The notes under the pieces were generated by a model. The model saw only the letters and a list, made by a program, of their open reading frames with translations, was not told the DNA's origin and did not search any database. Position numbers and translations under genes: made by a program. DNA of 64,000 nt from Macrosoma leucophasiata (taxonomy: Eukaryota > Arthropoda > Insecta > Lepidoptera > Hedylidae): positions 19,240,001-19,304,000 of the forward strand of contig JAWQUS010000030.1 in assembly GCA_036365455.1 (NCBI GenBank). The letters run 5' to 3'. Shown here in pieces: positions 43,671-54,925 of this stretch; position 1 is the first letter of the stretch; each line of letters begins with the position of its first letter.

Positions 43671-43982
43671 AACGTAACTTCACGCCTATTATCCCCGGGT
43701 TAGGCAGAGGTAAATGCATGCATTCAAGCATACATGCAGACACCCACTATTCGCCGGTTACATTTTGACCCATGTAACAGGTGGCGAGCCTGTTGACTGA
43801 CATCTCCGGACACATTACCAAACTTCGAGGTACTGGGAAATTTCCAGAAAATGAAAAAAATCTCAATAGAACCAGAGATAAAGGACTTTCCACCATTATC
43901 TCTGATAACCCCCTACCCGGGAATCGAACCCAGGAGCTCAGCGTAGTAATAGTGGCCTGCCACCACTAGGCTACCGAGGCAG
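43671..43982 (-). repeat. SINE family T, full length, exact 12-bp TSD
   Basis: TCGATCAGAATA at 43659-43670 and 43983-43994 brackets a 312-bp unit. On the minus strand it starts CTGCCTCGGTAGCC and ends GAAGTTACGTT, which fixes both ends of the family. The tRNA-like head has a B box GGGTTCGATTCCCGGG; there is no poly(A). Confidence 0.93.
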
Positions 43983-43994
43983 TCGATCAGAATA

Positions 43995-44519
43995 TCTGAC
44001 CTTTTCCGTTAAATCGGCCAATATCTCAACCGCTTGCAGCCATATCCGCTTTCTCGGCGTGGGCGTCACCTGTCGTGCTTTACTGCGATCCTCGTTGGCA
44101 AAATAGGCCTTATGCAAATACACATAAGGGATTAAAAGATCTAGCTCACCCGTGCCTAGAAGTCTGGTCTAGTCTGTATCGAGGTCGTGGCGAAGGAAAT
44201 GTCGAATTTACACTCGCAATCGTACACTCGTTATCTGCATGCTATCTTAGCACATCATTTCCGTGTTTGTACACGCTAAAGTGTATATTGCACTTATAAC
44301 ACGTTTGTCAAATTACCTACGTTATTGATGGTTGAATACTCAAACGTATGTATGTATCTTATGCTTTACTTTTTACTTTGGAGAATAATTTGTTAACTAT
44401 CATTACATACTGTCTAATGTTTAATTTATAAAAATAATATTAATTTTATATATCATACGTACATACATAAATTAGATTTTAAAACTTCTTTTAATTTGGG
44501 CATGAAATCCGTGAGTCAA
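43995..44519. other. No gene seen
   Basis: A GTGGGCGTCACCTGTCG piece at 44060 resembles the block at 25815 and 27030. The rest is unassigned. Confidence 0.4.
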
Positions 44520-44863
44520 CAAATAGGTTCCAGTTGAAAATCAGCGTCAGGTTCAACCTGACACATCGCTGATCTGGAATCTATTTGGTGCAGCCGTGAG
44601 ACACTGGGTATTATCGTAGAAGGTACTCGTACTTACCAATACATATTATTTTTTAATTTTACTTTTGTTGTTTTTTTTTTTCTTTTATTAATTTTTTTAT
44701 ATTAATACGATAACATTTTGTGGTAAGTACCTATGTTACATTTCTTTTATTACTGTGTACTTTTTGATTTGTTTTTTCTAAGTTTTATGTTTTTATTCTT
44801 CTATGTACACCTGTTGTGTTTGGACTGTACCAATAAAGATATTTTCATTCATTTCATTTCATT
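44520..44863 (+). repeat. Dispersed element with CATTT tail
   Basis: 44527-44600 shares GAAAATCAGCGTCAGG...GCAGCCGTGAG with the tandem units at 12533. It is followed by T-rich DNA and an AATAAAGATATTTTCATTCA tail of CATTT repeats, as in a retroposon 3' end. Confidence 0.5.
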
Positions 44864-45155
44864 ATCTTCACACCAGGTCCCTTACGGGGTAGGCAGAGAG
44901 TCTGGAGCGCCAGATATTCCGGTCCTGACACACCGCCCGTCCCTCATCTCTACCTTCATCATACTCTTCATACACGCACGCCGATTCCTAAGACTTTTGA
45001 CCCCACCATCAGACAGAACTCGACCTATTTGGTTATGGTAGGTCAGCCTTCGTCTTCCTGGGCCTCTAAAATCATCCACATTTGCATTGTATATCTGTTT
45101 AGTCATTCGCACGTTCGACATTCTTTCTATATGCCCGAACCATCGGCGCATGCCT
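44864..45155 (-). mobile_element. LINE family R, 5'-truncated
   Basis: Inserted right at the CATTT tail. The minus strand encodes MRRWFGHIERMSNVRMTKQI and the rest of the C-terminus with a changed last segment (DGRCVRTGISGAP). No clear TSD. Confidence 0.85.
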
Positions 45156-45892
45156 AACGTATACTATACTTAAACGTCGCTTAATTTTAAGTGATTTTAA
45201 GCAACCCACAAAAACATAAGCTGTCGTTAGCACGTGTTTTATATAGACAATTGATAGAGAAGACAAAAGACTTACGTACCTTACATGTATATAGGTCTTT
45301 AATAATAAAATTACATTGAAATGGACACTAGCAAATTGCTAAAATGAGTGTCGCCCCACCCACCTTTCTCTGACTTGTAAACTAAGTAAAAAATCTCGAA
45401 ATACATCTTCTTCAAATAAAAATTACTTTTAAGAGATATAATCAGCAGTTTTTGATATATATTTGACAAAAAAATACTGCAACTTTGTACTTATATCATA
45501 TGTATTGCATGAATGACAAAGTTTTATTTGCGTTTCGAATAATCTTTTATTTATGCTAGACTAAAACGATATTGGTGAATGTTACTCAGTATTACTCACT
45601 ATTACGGAACCCTAATTGGCGAGAACGACTCGCGCTTGGCCACTTTTTTATGAAATATCTACTGTGGTGAAACTAATTTTTTTTTAAATTATTTCGAAGA
45701 AATATTTTACCTATATAAAATATTTTTGCTTATAAAATGTTTTGTAGCCGTTAGTGTGTTCCTCCAGAAAAGACTCAACACTATTAAAAATAAATCTTAA
45801 TGATCAAGTCATGATGCCTAGAATGAGCATTAATGAATCATTAGTGCATGTAGCATTGACTTGTAATTTACGATACGAAAATGATTCAGCAT
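45156..45892. repeat. GGTTCCG-type repeat (45330-45650) in unassigned DNA
   Basis: The minus-strand end is ATTACGGAACCCTAATTGGC near 45601; the AT-rich body resembles the family at 40595. Nothing is recognised in the remainder. Confidence 0.4.
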
Positions 45893-46021
45893 AATTGAAT
45901 AGAGTGAGCCAAATCCGCCTGCCAAGCGTGGCATGGCATATTCTCCCATAATGACGCACAACACTGTTGTAAGCGTCTTTGGGGAATGCTTTGTCCAGCT
46001 GCGGACGTCTTTCGGCTCTAC
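45893..46021 (-). repeat. MITE family Y, partial
   Basis: Minus strand: GAGCCGAAAGACGTCCGCAG, GCCACGCTTGGCAGGC. It joins directly to MITE C, as also happens at 27747. Confidence 0.6.
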
Positions 46022-46142
46022 CATAGAGCAACACCGGCGGGTAGTAGCCATATGCAGGCTTTCCCCTCTGTCAAAGTACAAGGGGTCCAACTGGGCCTAT
46101 ACCTGTCGCCTATATTTTTAAATGTGGACGTGAAATTGTTAG
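46022..46142. mobile_element. MITE family C, left half
   Basis: CATAGAGCAACACCGGCGGG to GTGAAATTGTTAGTGAC. The right half is absent. Confidence 0.75.
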
Positions 46143-46154
46143 TGACTATTTATA

Positions 46155-46327
46155 TGGGAAATTGTGGTTTTTACTATTTCCCTTCAATTTCTTTATATTT
46201 TCGTACCTTTTAAACCTTCCCTGAACTTCTAAAAATCATTCAAAACCATAATTAGACAAATCGGTCCAGCCGTTCTCGAGTTTTAGCGAGACTAACGAAC
46301 AGCAATTGATTTATATGTATATAGATT
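46155..46327 (+). repeat. Repeat family K
   Basis: Nearly the same as 1232-1430 over GTGGTTTTTACTATTTCCCT through GAGACTAACGAACAGCAATT and the TATATAGATT end. Confidence 0.65.
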
Positions 46328-46741
46328 AAGTAGATGTTTAAAAAAAAAATTATATAATTTTTTCATGCTTTATGAAATATCACAATTGAAAAAATCATTC
46401 AACATGACGACTATCAATGGATTAAGTTAACATAGATATATTTTAAAAAAAATCTTCTTATGAATATTCTGATTTATAAGTATTCTAACTGCCTCACCGA
46501 GCCTTCTTAATACACACATATCGTATGCTTAAATATTATTACAAAATTATGGTGAATGGCGCCTACCACGCCTAACGGATTTGTTTCAAATTTAACATAA
46601 TATACGTTTACATTTCGCTTCGATTTATCGATCTTAAGTAGCTGGAATATAAATTGTCTAATTAACTCTAATGAATTGTGGTGTTTTAATATGCTTGGTT
46701 GTGTGATGAAACTTGAATCAAGTTCAGTATGTATGTTTATT
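46328..46741. other. No gene seen
   Basis: AT-rich, unrecognised. Confidence 0.4.
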
Positions 46742-47027
46742 ACTGGTGGTAGAGCTCCAGTGACGGAGCTCGCGGGCGTAGGCACCACTGGATTACCTAA
46801 TATACTTGCCGCTAAATGGTAGTAGTGTTCAGCAGTATCGTGTTCCGGTCAGGAGGTAATGTATGGCCCTGTAATTTCCGGCACAGAGTCATAACACCTT
46901 AAGCCTCAGGAGTGGTAACGCATCTATATTTTGACCTTGGTCTTTGTGTGGATGTCTATAGGCTGCAGTCATCACTTAACATCAACGTGAACTGCATGCT
47001 TGTTTGCCACTTCCATGACATAAAAAA
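46742..47027 (+). repeat. SINE family A, full length
   Basis: ACTGGTGGTAGAGCTCCAGT start with intact hairpin; ends TTGCCACTTCCATGACATAA and an A-run. Confidence 0.9.
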
Positions 47028-47240
47028 TCTTCTATAAAGATATAGAGCCTCCCATAAGGGAGATATGCAGCATATTTGTCCAAGGAAAGAGGTCCATCTC
47101 TTTCTTCTAAAATAATGATGATGATGAGGATCTTAAGTTCTGTTCTACACTGTTGGCTAAGATATAACAGAATTTAAGAAAGCCTTAAGATAATACCAAT
47201 AAAATTTGTTAAACTTCAAATTTCAGGTTTGACAAGTTGT

Positions 47241-49344
47241 GTGCCTACTAGGGGTTTCTACCCGGGTACCCGGACCCGGGTATTTGAACTTTTTTGTACT
47301 CGGGTATTTTTTACTGCCAGACCCGGGCACCCGGGCACCCACTTTGGTTCGGGAATACATCAAAATCCTCGGCAAATTACAAAATTACAAAGTAAGGTCT
47401 CAAAAATAATACTTATTAGCAAATGTGACAAAATAAATCTAAAGAAGGCGTAGAGTTTTTTAGAAAAATCTAGTTAACTATGAGGTTAGATTTGGTTATG
47501 TATTACGTTCTTGTTTACGTTGCTGTGTTTTGTTTTTGTTTCGTTGGAGTTTGATTAGAAAGTTTTATTTTCATAGGTATTGAAATACGCTAATTTCTTT
47601 TTTTTTGTGTCTGAAGGTTGACAGACAAGCAAACGGGCCACTTGATGGAAAATGGTCACCGTCGCCTATGAACATTTGCAACACCAGGGGAGTTGCCAAC
47701 GCGCTGCCAGCCCTGAAGGACTCTTTTGACGCCATTTTTGAAGAACCCCATATTGTAGCACCTAGGGAACACCTTAGAGGGAAGTTCGTTCCACAATTTA
47801 CACGCTCTGGGCAGGAACGAAAGTGAAAACCGCACCGTTGAGCACTGCCAGGTGCCAGTCGGTGTGGGTGGAACTTCTCACTTCGGCGGGTAGTACGGTG
47901 TAGGAAAAGAGACGGTGGCACCATGTCAAACACTTCAGCAGAGCACTCACCATTGTAGAGACGGTACAACACGCACAGACTCCCAATGTCTCTGTGCAGG
48001 CTCAGATGTTCGAGCCTGTCAGTAAGTCTTGGATCGTTAACAATACGAACGGCGTGTTTTTGTAGGGAGTCAAGTGGACCAAGCTGGTATTTGGGGGCTC
48101 CCGCCCACAAATGAGAGCAGTATTCCAGATAGGGCCGCACTTGGGCCTTATAAAGCTGTAGTAGCTGCCCCGATGTGAAATACTGCCTCGCTTTGTTAAG
48201 CACACCCAACTTTTTGGATGCCAACTTGGTCTTACACTCCATGTGACTCCCGAATTGCATTTCGTTCGATATGGCAACGCCCAGGATACCGATACTCTTA
48301 TCAACGGCGAGCGGAATGGCCTGGAACTGTGGTGCTACAATGAATGGGTTTCTTTTAGCGGTGAACGCGCAGACTTGTGTCTTTGAGGGGCTAAACTGTA
48401 CTAAATTAAGTCGACCCCAATCCGAGACCCCCTCCAGAGAGTGCTCGATTTCAGACACAAATCTAGTCCTGCTTTCCTCGATAAGTGTTCGAGAGGCATC
48501 TGCACGGCTAGTGTAGTGTGCATCTGCCGTACTATCATCGGCATAGCAATGAAATTTGGGGTTTTGCTCCAATATTTCATTAATATGTATAAGAAAAAGT
48601 GTGGGAGACAGCACAGAGCCTTGCGACACACCAGCGTTGATAGGTAGTCTGTCTGAGCGCTGACCGTCAACAATTTTAATATTGTTCGGTGAACGCTTAG
48701 TAATTGAATTAAATGTAATTAAAACAAAAGAAAAAAATGAATCTAGTGGACCTATAAAATTTTACTAAACGATGGTTTACTTTTCGTTGGCAAAATGGAT
48801 AGATCTGTATCTGGAGTGTAAAAATATATTTAAAAAATACACAATAAGGAATCAGTACAGTGTGCAATATGCGCAAAATATTATGTCTTAGGTTCTTCAA
48901 CAAAAGTTTCATTAAAACATTTAGATAAAGTACCTACATAAAACAAAGATAGAAAAAACAGAACTTTACGTCCGAAAAAGAAGTGCCATTGACATCGTTT
49001 TCTCAACCTGAATCAGAACAAAGTTTAAGCCTAGTTCCAAAAAGACCGCGGATAACAATCTTTTTCTACCTTCTACTAAAATTTCCGAATTTGTTGCACT
49101 CTTGGTTGCACCAAACGGTATTTCCACTCGAACTGTTTAACTGTGTGATATACTGATTGTACTTTAAGTTAAGGTGACTTATTGACATAGGTACTACACA
49201 CACTCTTTCGTAATATACAACATAATTATAAGAAAATTGTATCTTTTTCTGTATTAATTGTAAATACCCGGGTACCCGGGTATATCCGGGTATATGCAAA
49301 AATAATACCCGATACCCGGGTATTACAAAATGTCGGGTGCCTAC
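47241..49344. mobile_element. Decayed hAT-like element with CCCGGGTA arrays
   Basis: CCCGGGTACCCGG-type repeats sit at both ends in inverted arrangement (47262-47340 and 49265-49325). GTGCCTAC flanks the whole (47241-47248, 49337-49344), a possible 8-bp target duplication; the outer TIRs are poor. 48815-48905 (plus) reads as a broken BED-type zinc finger: KYI, a stop, then ESVQCAICAKIL with the Cys-x2-Cys pair. A KRPRIT string follows downstream. The 1.1 kb LINE at 47571-48720 lies within it. Confidence 0.55.
47571..48720 (-). pseudogene. LINE reverse transcriptase, 5'-truncated and frameshifted
   Basis: The open frame starts upstream of GVSQGSVLSPTLF (B motif, about 48630), then HCYADDSTADA with the catalytic YADD, the DWGRLNLVQFSPSKTQVCAF thumb region and YKAQVRPYLEYCSHLWAGAP. 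The upstream motifs with the first catalytic Asp are missing. Near 47830 the frame shifts: the expected FARSFLPR...LWNELP end (seen at 21513) continues in another frame, so the last 100 or so residues of the long frame are not the real C-terminus. The 3' end (47580-47590) has an A-run on the minus strand. Confidence 0.85.
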
Positions 49345-49639
49345 CGCATTTCAAACCGTAACGTTGCAATCGCGTTATATCAAACGTGTTCACGATTTTG
49401 ACCATAAAAGTCTCTACCGCCTACTCCACATGTCCAGTGTGTAGGGTTGTACCTACTTTGTCAGGCCGCACTACATCCGTACTATGCTGAACTATTTTTT
49501 TTGTCGGTCATAACCGCTCCGCTGGGCCGATTGACACTATAATTTTCGTGTGATGCATATGGTTATGTTCAAAACTAAAAAAAAAGTAGGTCTTCCAAAT
49601 CGAGGACTGTAAAGTTACTGGCAACAGGACCAGGCCTTT
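49345..49639. other. No gene seen
   Basis: No domain or repeat recognised. Confidence 0.35.
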
Positions 49640-49790
49640 TTTTCTGGGATGATTTCGGATTTACCGGTAACCTGGCATCTCAGGGGGTGAAGTGTCACCC
49701 TCGGAGTTTGGTAATTTGCTCAACGACATCATTAGGTTCACCAACAATTACGTGTACAAAACGCAACTGGTAAATGTTAGGCGCCTATCC
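49640..49790 (+). repeat. SINE family T, old body fragment
   Basis: CTCGGAGTTTGGTAATTTGC, then ACGTGTACAAAACGCAACTGG align loosely to the T body. The head and tail are gone. Confidence 0.45.
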
Positions 49791-50555
49791 TATCAACCCT
49801 ACCTGCGCGGCTACACGCTCCATTGTCTGTGGACCGGGCTTTTGACTGTGACAATTTGACTGACAGCCGCGACGTGAGCTCTATCGTTACATTGATCTTT
49901 GCATTTATTGGCACGTGTGCGCACGTATTCTGTAAACATACGCCACTGACCTACGATGCGATGCATACGTTTGTAGAAAATCTAGTAGGTAACGTTTGGG
50001 TAAACACTGTGTGATACCGTAGACCTATTCGAATGATTGACATGCGATGTTTATGTTGCTACCAAATTATCATGATGTTTTAAAATCAAACTGTATTTCA
50101 TTTTTTTTTTTTTTATGTGAGGATTTCTTAAAGCGAACATTAAACTTAATTAGAATTTACTTTCTCGCAATAATGTTTTATTAAATAGAATGCTGTTTTA
50201 TCTGGTTGTGCTTAATTTTGGGGTGATTCGCCAAACCGGAAATCAAAGCGTGGGCAGGGCCCCCACGGGGTAGACCGACGACCTGGTAAATGTCACTGGA
50301 CTCTGGACGGCCCAGGACCGTTGTTTGTAGCAATCGTTGGAGGGGGCAAGCTTTGTCCAGCTGTGGACCTCTTTTGGTCGAATGCTAGTGGGTCGCCCTG
50401 CGAAACTTCACTTATTCTTCTGCACATCTACGACGGGAGTTTTTTATATGCAACAATCGTCCCATAATCACTGGGAAAAAATTACGGCTACGTTATTAAG
50501 CCGATAATATATAATATATAAATAAAAGACTTACACGGCCAAATACTGAAACGTC
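49791..50555. other. No gene; Y piece at 50331-50384
   Basis: 50331-50384 (minus) matches the Y start (CAGCTGTGGACCTCTTTTGG). The rest is unrecognised. Confidence 0.4.
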
Positions 50556-50910
50556 TATGTATCTTCACACCAGGTCCCTAACGGGGTAGGCAGAGAGTGT
50601 AGAGCGCCAGATATCCCGGTTCAGACAAACCTCTCGTGCCTCGTCTACCTTCATCATTCTCTTCATAGATGCATGCCGATTCCTAAGACTTTTGACCCCA
50701 CGATCAGACAGAACTCGACTTATTTGGTCATGGTAGGTCAGTCTTGGTCTTCCTGGGCCTTTGCAACCATTTACATTCGCATTGTATATCTGTTTAGTCA
50801 TTCGCTCATTCGACATTCTTTCTATATGCCCGAACCATCGGAGCATGCCTTTTTTAATTTTTACACCGATACTATCATTCACACAAAGCCTCTTTCTTAC
50901 ACCTTCATTA
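50556..50910 (-). mobile_element. LINE family R, 5'-truncated, 11-bp TSD
   Basis: ACTGAAACGTC at 50545-50555 and 50911-50921. The minus strand encodes 105 C-terminal residues (NDSIGVKIKKGMLRWFGHIE start) through AYPVRDLV and the stop. Confidence 0.9.
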
Positions 50911-50921
50911 ACTGAAACGTC

Positions 50922-51369
50922 ACTTAAATGATAGTGGGACTTACAAGTCTTTCGTCTCTATTAAACACGTGCAAACGACAGAGATAGCTTATATTTGAGA
51001 ATTAAGTGACTGTTGTGTACTCGGCGATGAATATCGTACGATGACAAAATAGCCGACCGCCTAATCTTTTGATCAGCGGAGCTGAGGTCTAGTCTTTTGT
51101 TTGGCTTATATTGCTTTTGTAATATGCCTAAGCATATAACGACGGGCTATTATCACGTTGTATTTGCATATCAACTGTCAGTTAGGCATTTTTAGCTATT
51201 GAATGTTTTTGTACGCCGCGCCCGCCGGTTTTAATTCTTGTGTGACTTAATTAAATTTATTCAAGGCTTAACTGTACCCCGCGATTTCGCCCGCGTGCTT
51301 TTTGTTTTAAAAAGTAGTCTATTTACTTTCTCGGGATTATAAGGATTTCTATGTTAATTGTACCTACTG
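50922..51369. other. No gene seen
   Basis: Unrecognised. GTACCCCGCGATTTCGCCCG at 51273 looks like a Helitron-type or host low-copy piece but is not assigned. Confidence 0.35.
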
Positions 51370-51592
51370 CCACACCGCGGACACTTCGCCAAAATTCCAT
51401 ACAAACGCTTAATATGGTCTCTATTACACAGACATCAATCAGTGACGTGTATTTACACGTGCACCTGTGTGCGTAGCACGTAGAAAATACCAACCGTCGC
51501 CCATAAGAGGAGAGGAGGTTGGGTGATGCGGGGAAATCGAGCGGGACGTCGAAGTGTCCATTCTATACGTAGTATTATTACATATTCTCTGC
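51370..51592 (-). repeat. Repeat family F, full copy
   Basis: Reverse complement of 54391-54613, from CACACCGCGGACACTTCGCC to ATTCTATACGTAGTATTATT. No gene, ends undefined. Confidence 0.75.
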
Positions 51593-51624
51593 TACTGTAT
51601 AAATGTCATCACGTCTTTGGGCTG

Positions 51625-51848
51625 ATTTGAAGCCGAAAGACGTCCACTGCTGGACCAAAGCCTCCCCATAAGGGGGATATGCCATAACCGCCACGCTTGG
51701 CATGGGATTTAGCGATCGCAGTGGCGGTAGTTATATCGCAGGATGCTGCTGCCCATCTTGCGTTATTGCACTTACGTAACATTGGAATGGTTTGACCGCC
51801 ATTGTTCAGTTGTCTGACTGCACTAGTGGAAGAATTCTCTTCCATAGA
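51625..51848 (+). mobile_element. MITE family Y, full copy
   Basis: GGCTGATTTGAAGCCGAAAG, GACGTCCACTGCTGGACCAA, GGGGGATATGCCATAACC to CACTAGTGGAAGAATTCTCT. Matches 60913-61142 throughout. Superfamily unknown. Confidence 0.75.
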
Positions 51849-51859
51849 AGAAAATTTTC

Positions 51860-52147
51860 ACTGGTGGTAGAGCTCCAGTGACAGAGGTCGCGGGCGTAGG
51901 CACCACCGCATTACCTAATTTACTTGCCGCTAAATGGTAGTGTTCAGCACTATCGTGTTCCGGTCAGGTGGTAGGTAATGTACGGCCCCGTATTTTCCGG
52001 CACAGAGGCATAACACCTTAGGCCTCAGAAGTGGTAAGGCATCTGCATTTTGACCTTGGTCATTGTGTGGGTGTCTATAGGCTGCAATCATCACTTAACA
52101 TCAATGTGAACTGCATGCTAGTTTGCTACTTCCATTACAAAAAAAAA
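51860..52147 (+). repeat. SINE family A, full length
   Basis: ACTGGTGGTAGAGCTCCAGT to an A-run ending 52147. The hairpin has one change (CAGAGGTCG). It abuts MITE Y. Confidence 0.9.
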
Positions 52148-52509
52148 TCTTCCGCTAGTGGGCGGTGGGGTCATCAGGTCCCGACGCCGTGTACTTAGAT
52201 GAAAATATTACCCTTTATGTTAACTTGATAACGACATCCATTTCAGTAATCTCAGATAACGTATGCAATGTTATCGCTACAAATTACGTATCTACGTATC
52301 AATTGATTTGCTATCTCTTTTGTAATACAACTGCGCAGTATTATTTCACCATTGTAATGTGACCTTTTTATGTGCTCAGATTTGGGAGTACTGCGCTATG
52401 TTAAAAGATTTATTTATTTATTTGCTTGACACATGGTTATTATAAGGTCTTACAGTTAAATATTTTGTACTTACATGTAACACCCCGTTATATTATTATT
52501 ATTATGTTA
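52148..52509. other. No gene seen
   Basis: AT-rich, unrecognised. Confidence 0.4.
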
Positions 52510-52696
52510 TCTATAATATAAAAATAAGTCGAGTTTTCCTTCCTGACGCTATAACTCCAGAACGCACAAACCGTTTTCTACGGTTTTGCGTTCGTTGGAA
52601 AGGTCTCGGGCTCCGTGAGGTTTATAGCAAAGAAAATTATTATATTACAGGATTATAAACGTCATCCACGCGGGCGAAGCCGCGGGCAACAGCTAG
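52510..52696 (+). mobile_element. Short Helitron (second subfamily)
   Basis: TC after A (52509), TATAATATAAAAATAAGTCG; end GGGCGAAGCCGCGGGCAACA, then GCTAG before T. Better preserved than 19491-19672. Confidence 0.85.
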
Positions 52697-53289
52697 TAAG
52701 TATATTATAACATAACATATAATCTCGATTGAGTGGCAGACTTAATACAAAAGTCGTTGCCTAACGAGATATTTTAAATATTGTGTTTCTTTTTTGGAGG
52801 AGACTATGGGTCATAGCTGACTCCAGCCAACCGGCACCTGACCAGCATCGCCTCGTTTTACGGCGTTCACTAGTTGTCGACGTGTGGTCCACGGGTGAAC
52901 GACGCGATGTTACTTGTGAACCACTCGCGGACCGCACGCGGTCCACTCGGGAACAGCGAGTTGGCAATGCAAAGTCAACGCAAGAAAAGCTAGTGTTAGG
53001 AGTTGATGTAATGAGTGCAGACTGCTCGAGGCGGTCGGGCGCTGGTCGGGTTACGGGAGGCCATAGTGAGCTATAACCCTATAATGATTGAAATCCAAAG
53101 CATAATAATGGTAATTGTGATGGGGATATGTTATATCTTATATATCAAAGCTCAAGAGTTTGATATAAGAGACGCGGAATCTTCATTGTTTTTGAAGAAT
53201 CCTTTATTATGACATTTTAATGGATTTGAGCTGATTTTTAATGTATAGTCAACTAAAGAATTTTCAGTCTATATATTCTAGATTAATAA
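52697..53289. other. No gene assigned; GC-rich block 52790-53075
   Basis: GC-rich relative to its surroundings, with a 97-codon plus-strand frame at 52783-53076 that has no recognised domain. It may be an old repeat. Confidence 0.35.
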
Positions 53290-53811
53290 TATATGTATCT
53301 TCACGCCAGGTCCCTAACGGGGTAGGCAGAGAGTGTAGAGCGCCAGACATCCCGGTTCTGACAAACCTCTCGTGCCTCGTCTACCTTCATCATTCTCTTC
53401 ATACATGCACGCCGATTCCTAAGACTTTTGACCCCACCATCAGACAGAACTCGACCTATTTGGTCATGGTAGGTCAGCCTTGGTCTTCCTGGGCCTCTGC
53501 AACCATCCACATTCGCATTGTATATCTGTTTAGTCATTCGCTCATTCGACATTCTTTCTATATGCCCGAACCATCGGAGCATGCCTTTTTTCATTTTTAC
53601 ACCGATACTATCATTCACACAAAGTCTCTTTCTTACATCTTCATTACGAACGCGATCGGTGAGTGATACACCGCAGATCTTGCGCAAAGATCTCATCTCG
53701 ACCGCGTTCAACTTACTTTCATGCTCTTTCCTGCATACCCAGCTCTCGCTTCCATATAAAAGCGTTAGAGTAAGTACAGCATTATGTACGGCTAGTCGAG
53801 CCCGCTGGCTG
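53290..53811 (-). mobile_element. LINE family R, longest copy, 10-bp TSD
   Basis: AGATTAATAA flanks (53280-53289, 53812-53821). The minus strand carries an intact 136-codon C-terminal frame from 53711: MRSLRKICGVSLTDRVRNED, KKGMLRWFGHIERMS, the GRPRLTYHDQIGRVLSDGGV block, and AYPVRDLA then TGA. The stop is followed at once by the AGATACATA tail, so the 3' untranslated region is almost absent, as in RTE-type LINEs. Upstream codons continue to about 53810. Confidence 0.9.
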
Positions 53812-54390
53812 AGATTAATAAAAGGGACAAATGTTATGTTAGCGACTGAAATTTCGGATTGATTTAAAGTAATTTTAGTTTAATACACGCTGAAATTGTT
53901 TTATTTTTAACACTGAATGATGGAACTTATTTGTATGGGCTACAGATATTTGTTTCGGTGCTGGGTGTTTGTGTAGATATCTACCTACATGTTGTATGTA
54001 TACTCGTACAACGGCACCCACGACGACTTATACCTAGTGTAGGCTGTGAGTGTAAGCATATTTTTTATATGCGAGATAAATCTGCAAAAATAAATTTAAT
54101 TTAATGTTTATTACACCTTTTTTAAAACGTGTTTACTTTATCTGCAAGTTCTATTTCCATTAAGTAACATTATCAGTAGATTTATGAAATTAGACCAAAG
54201 TAATATTATCTTAGGCTTATCGATAGCCTCATTTGCCTGATAATTTCGATTAATAATAGACGCATTAGGGGATTTATAAAATTTATAGGCCTCAGTTAAT
54301 CTCTGTATACGAAACGAATCCATTGCCGTGGTGTCACTCGGAAATATTCATAACTCAACTTTACTGATACCTACGTCTAGACGTAGGCCG
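53812..54390. repeat. tRNA-SINE body fragment (53929-54070) and unassigned DNA
   Basis: 53929-54070 (plus) matches the body of the SINE at 58956 (TACAGATATTTGTTTCGG, ACAACGGCACCCACGAC, CTGTGAGTGTAAGC) without the tRNA head. 53837-53888 shares AATTTTAGTTTAATA with 63850. The rest is AT-rich without a gene. Confidence 0.6.
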
Positions 54391-54613
54391 AGTATACGTA
54401 ATAATACTACGTATAGAATGGACAGTTCGACGTCCCGCCCGATTTCCCCGCCTCACCCAACCTCCTCCCCTCTTATGGGCGACGTTTGGTATTCTCTACG
54501 TGTTACGCACACAGGTGCACGTGTAAATACATGTCACTGATTGATGTCTGTGTAATAGAGACCAAATTTAGCGTTTGTATGGAATTTTGGCGGAGTGTTC
54601 ACGGTGTGACGTA
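54391..54613 (+). repeat. Repeat family F, full copy
   Basis: GTATAGAATGGACAGTTCGA to GGAATTTTGGCGGAGTGTTC; matches 51370-51592. A 16-bp palindrome CTACGTCTAGACGTAG lies just before it at 54371-54386. Confidence 0.75.
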
Positions 54614-54639
54614 GGTCCCGTCCCGTCCCGCCGAGCTCC

Positions 54640-54925
54640 AACACTGGAACCATTAGTGTTGGACCACGAGGGTGCAGGCCGCACTGCATCATACCTAACC
54701 TATTTGTCGCCAAATGTTGGTGCTTAGCGGTAGGTATCGTGTTTCGGTTAGGTGACCCATCAGACATTGAAAAAAATATGACAATTGATTTCTTATTGTT
54801 CGTGGACGATATCGTCTCCGCGTTGCTCAACCTATGTACCTATAGCCGCGTTGTAACTAACAATAACATAACTCAGTCCTCAGGGATGGTTACGCATCAT
54901 AGACCTCCAGTTTTACGGTTCCTAT
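54640..54925 (+). repeat. SINE family A, very old, with nested palindromic unit
   Basis: 5' traces (CCGCACTGCATCATACCTAA, GTATCGTGTTTCGGTTAGG) and 3' traces (CATAACTCAGTCCTCAGGGA). About 54764-54846 interrupts it and contains the unit also seen at 18377 (palindrome 54801-54820, two bases changed). Confidence 0.5.

Noticed and set aside
48815..48905. Intact zinc-finger gene
   Set aside because: In-frame stops break the BED-like region and no long frame continues; it is only a relic.
53241..53666. 141-codon plus-strand frame repeated near 36862, 50673 and 62932
   Set aside because: It is antisense to the LINE R C-terminal frame; the minus-strand frame carries the family motifs.
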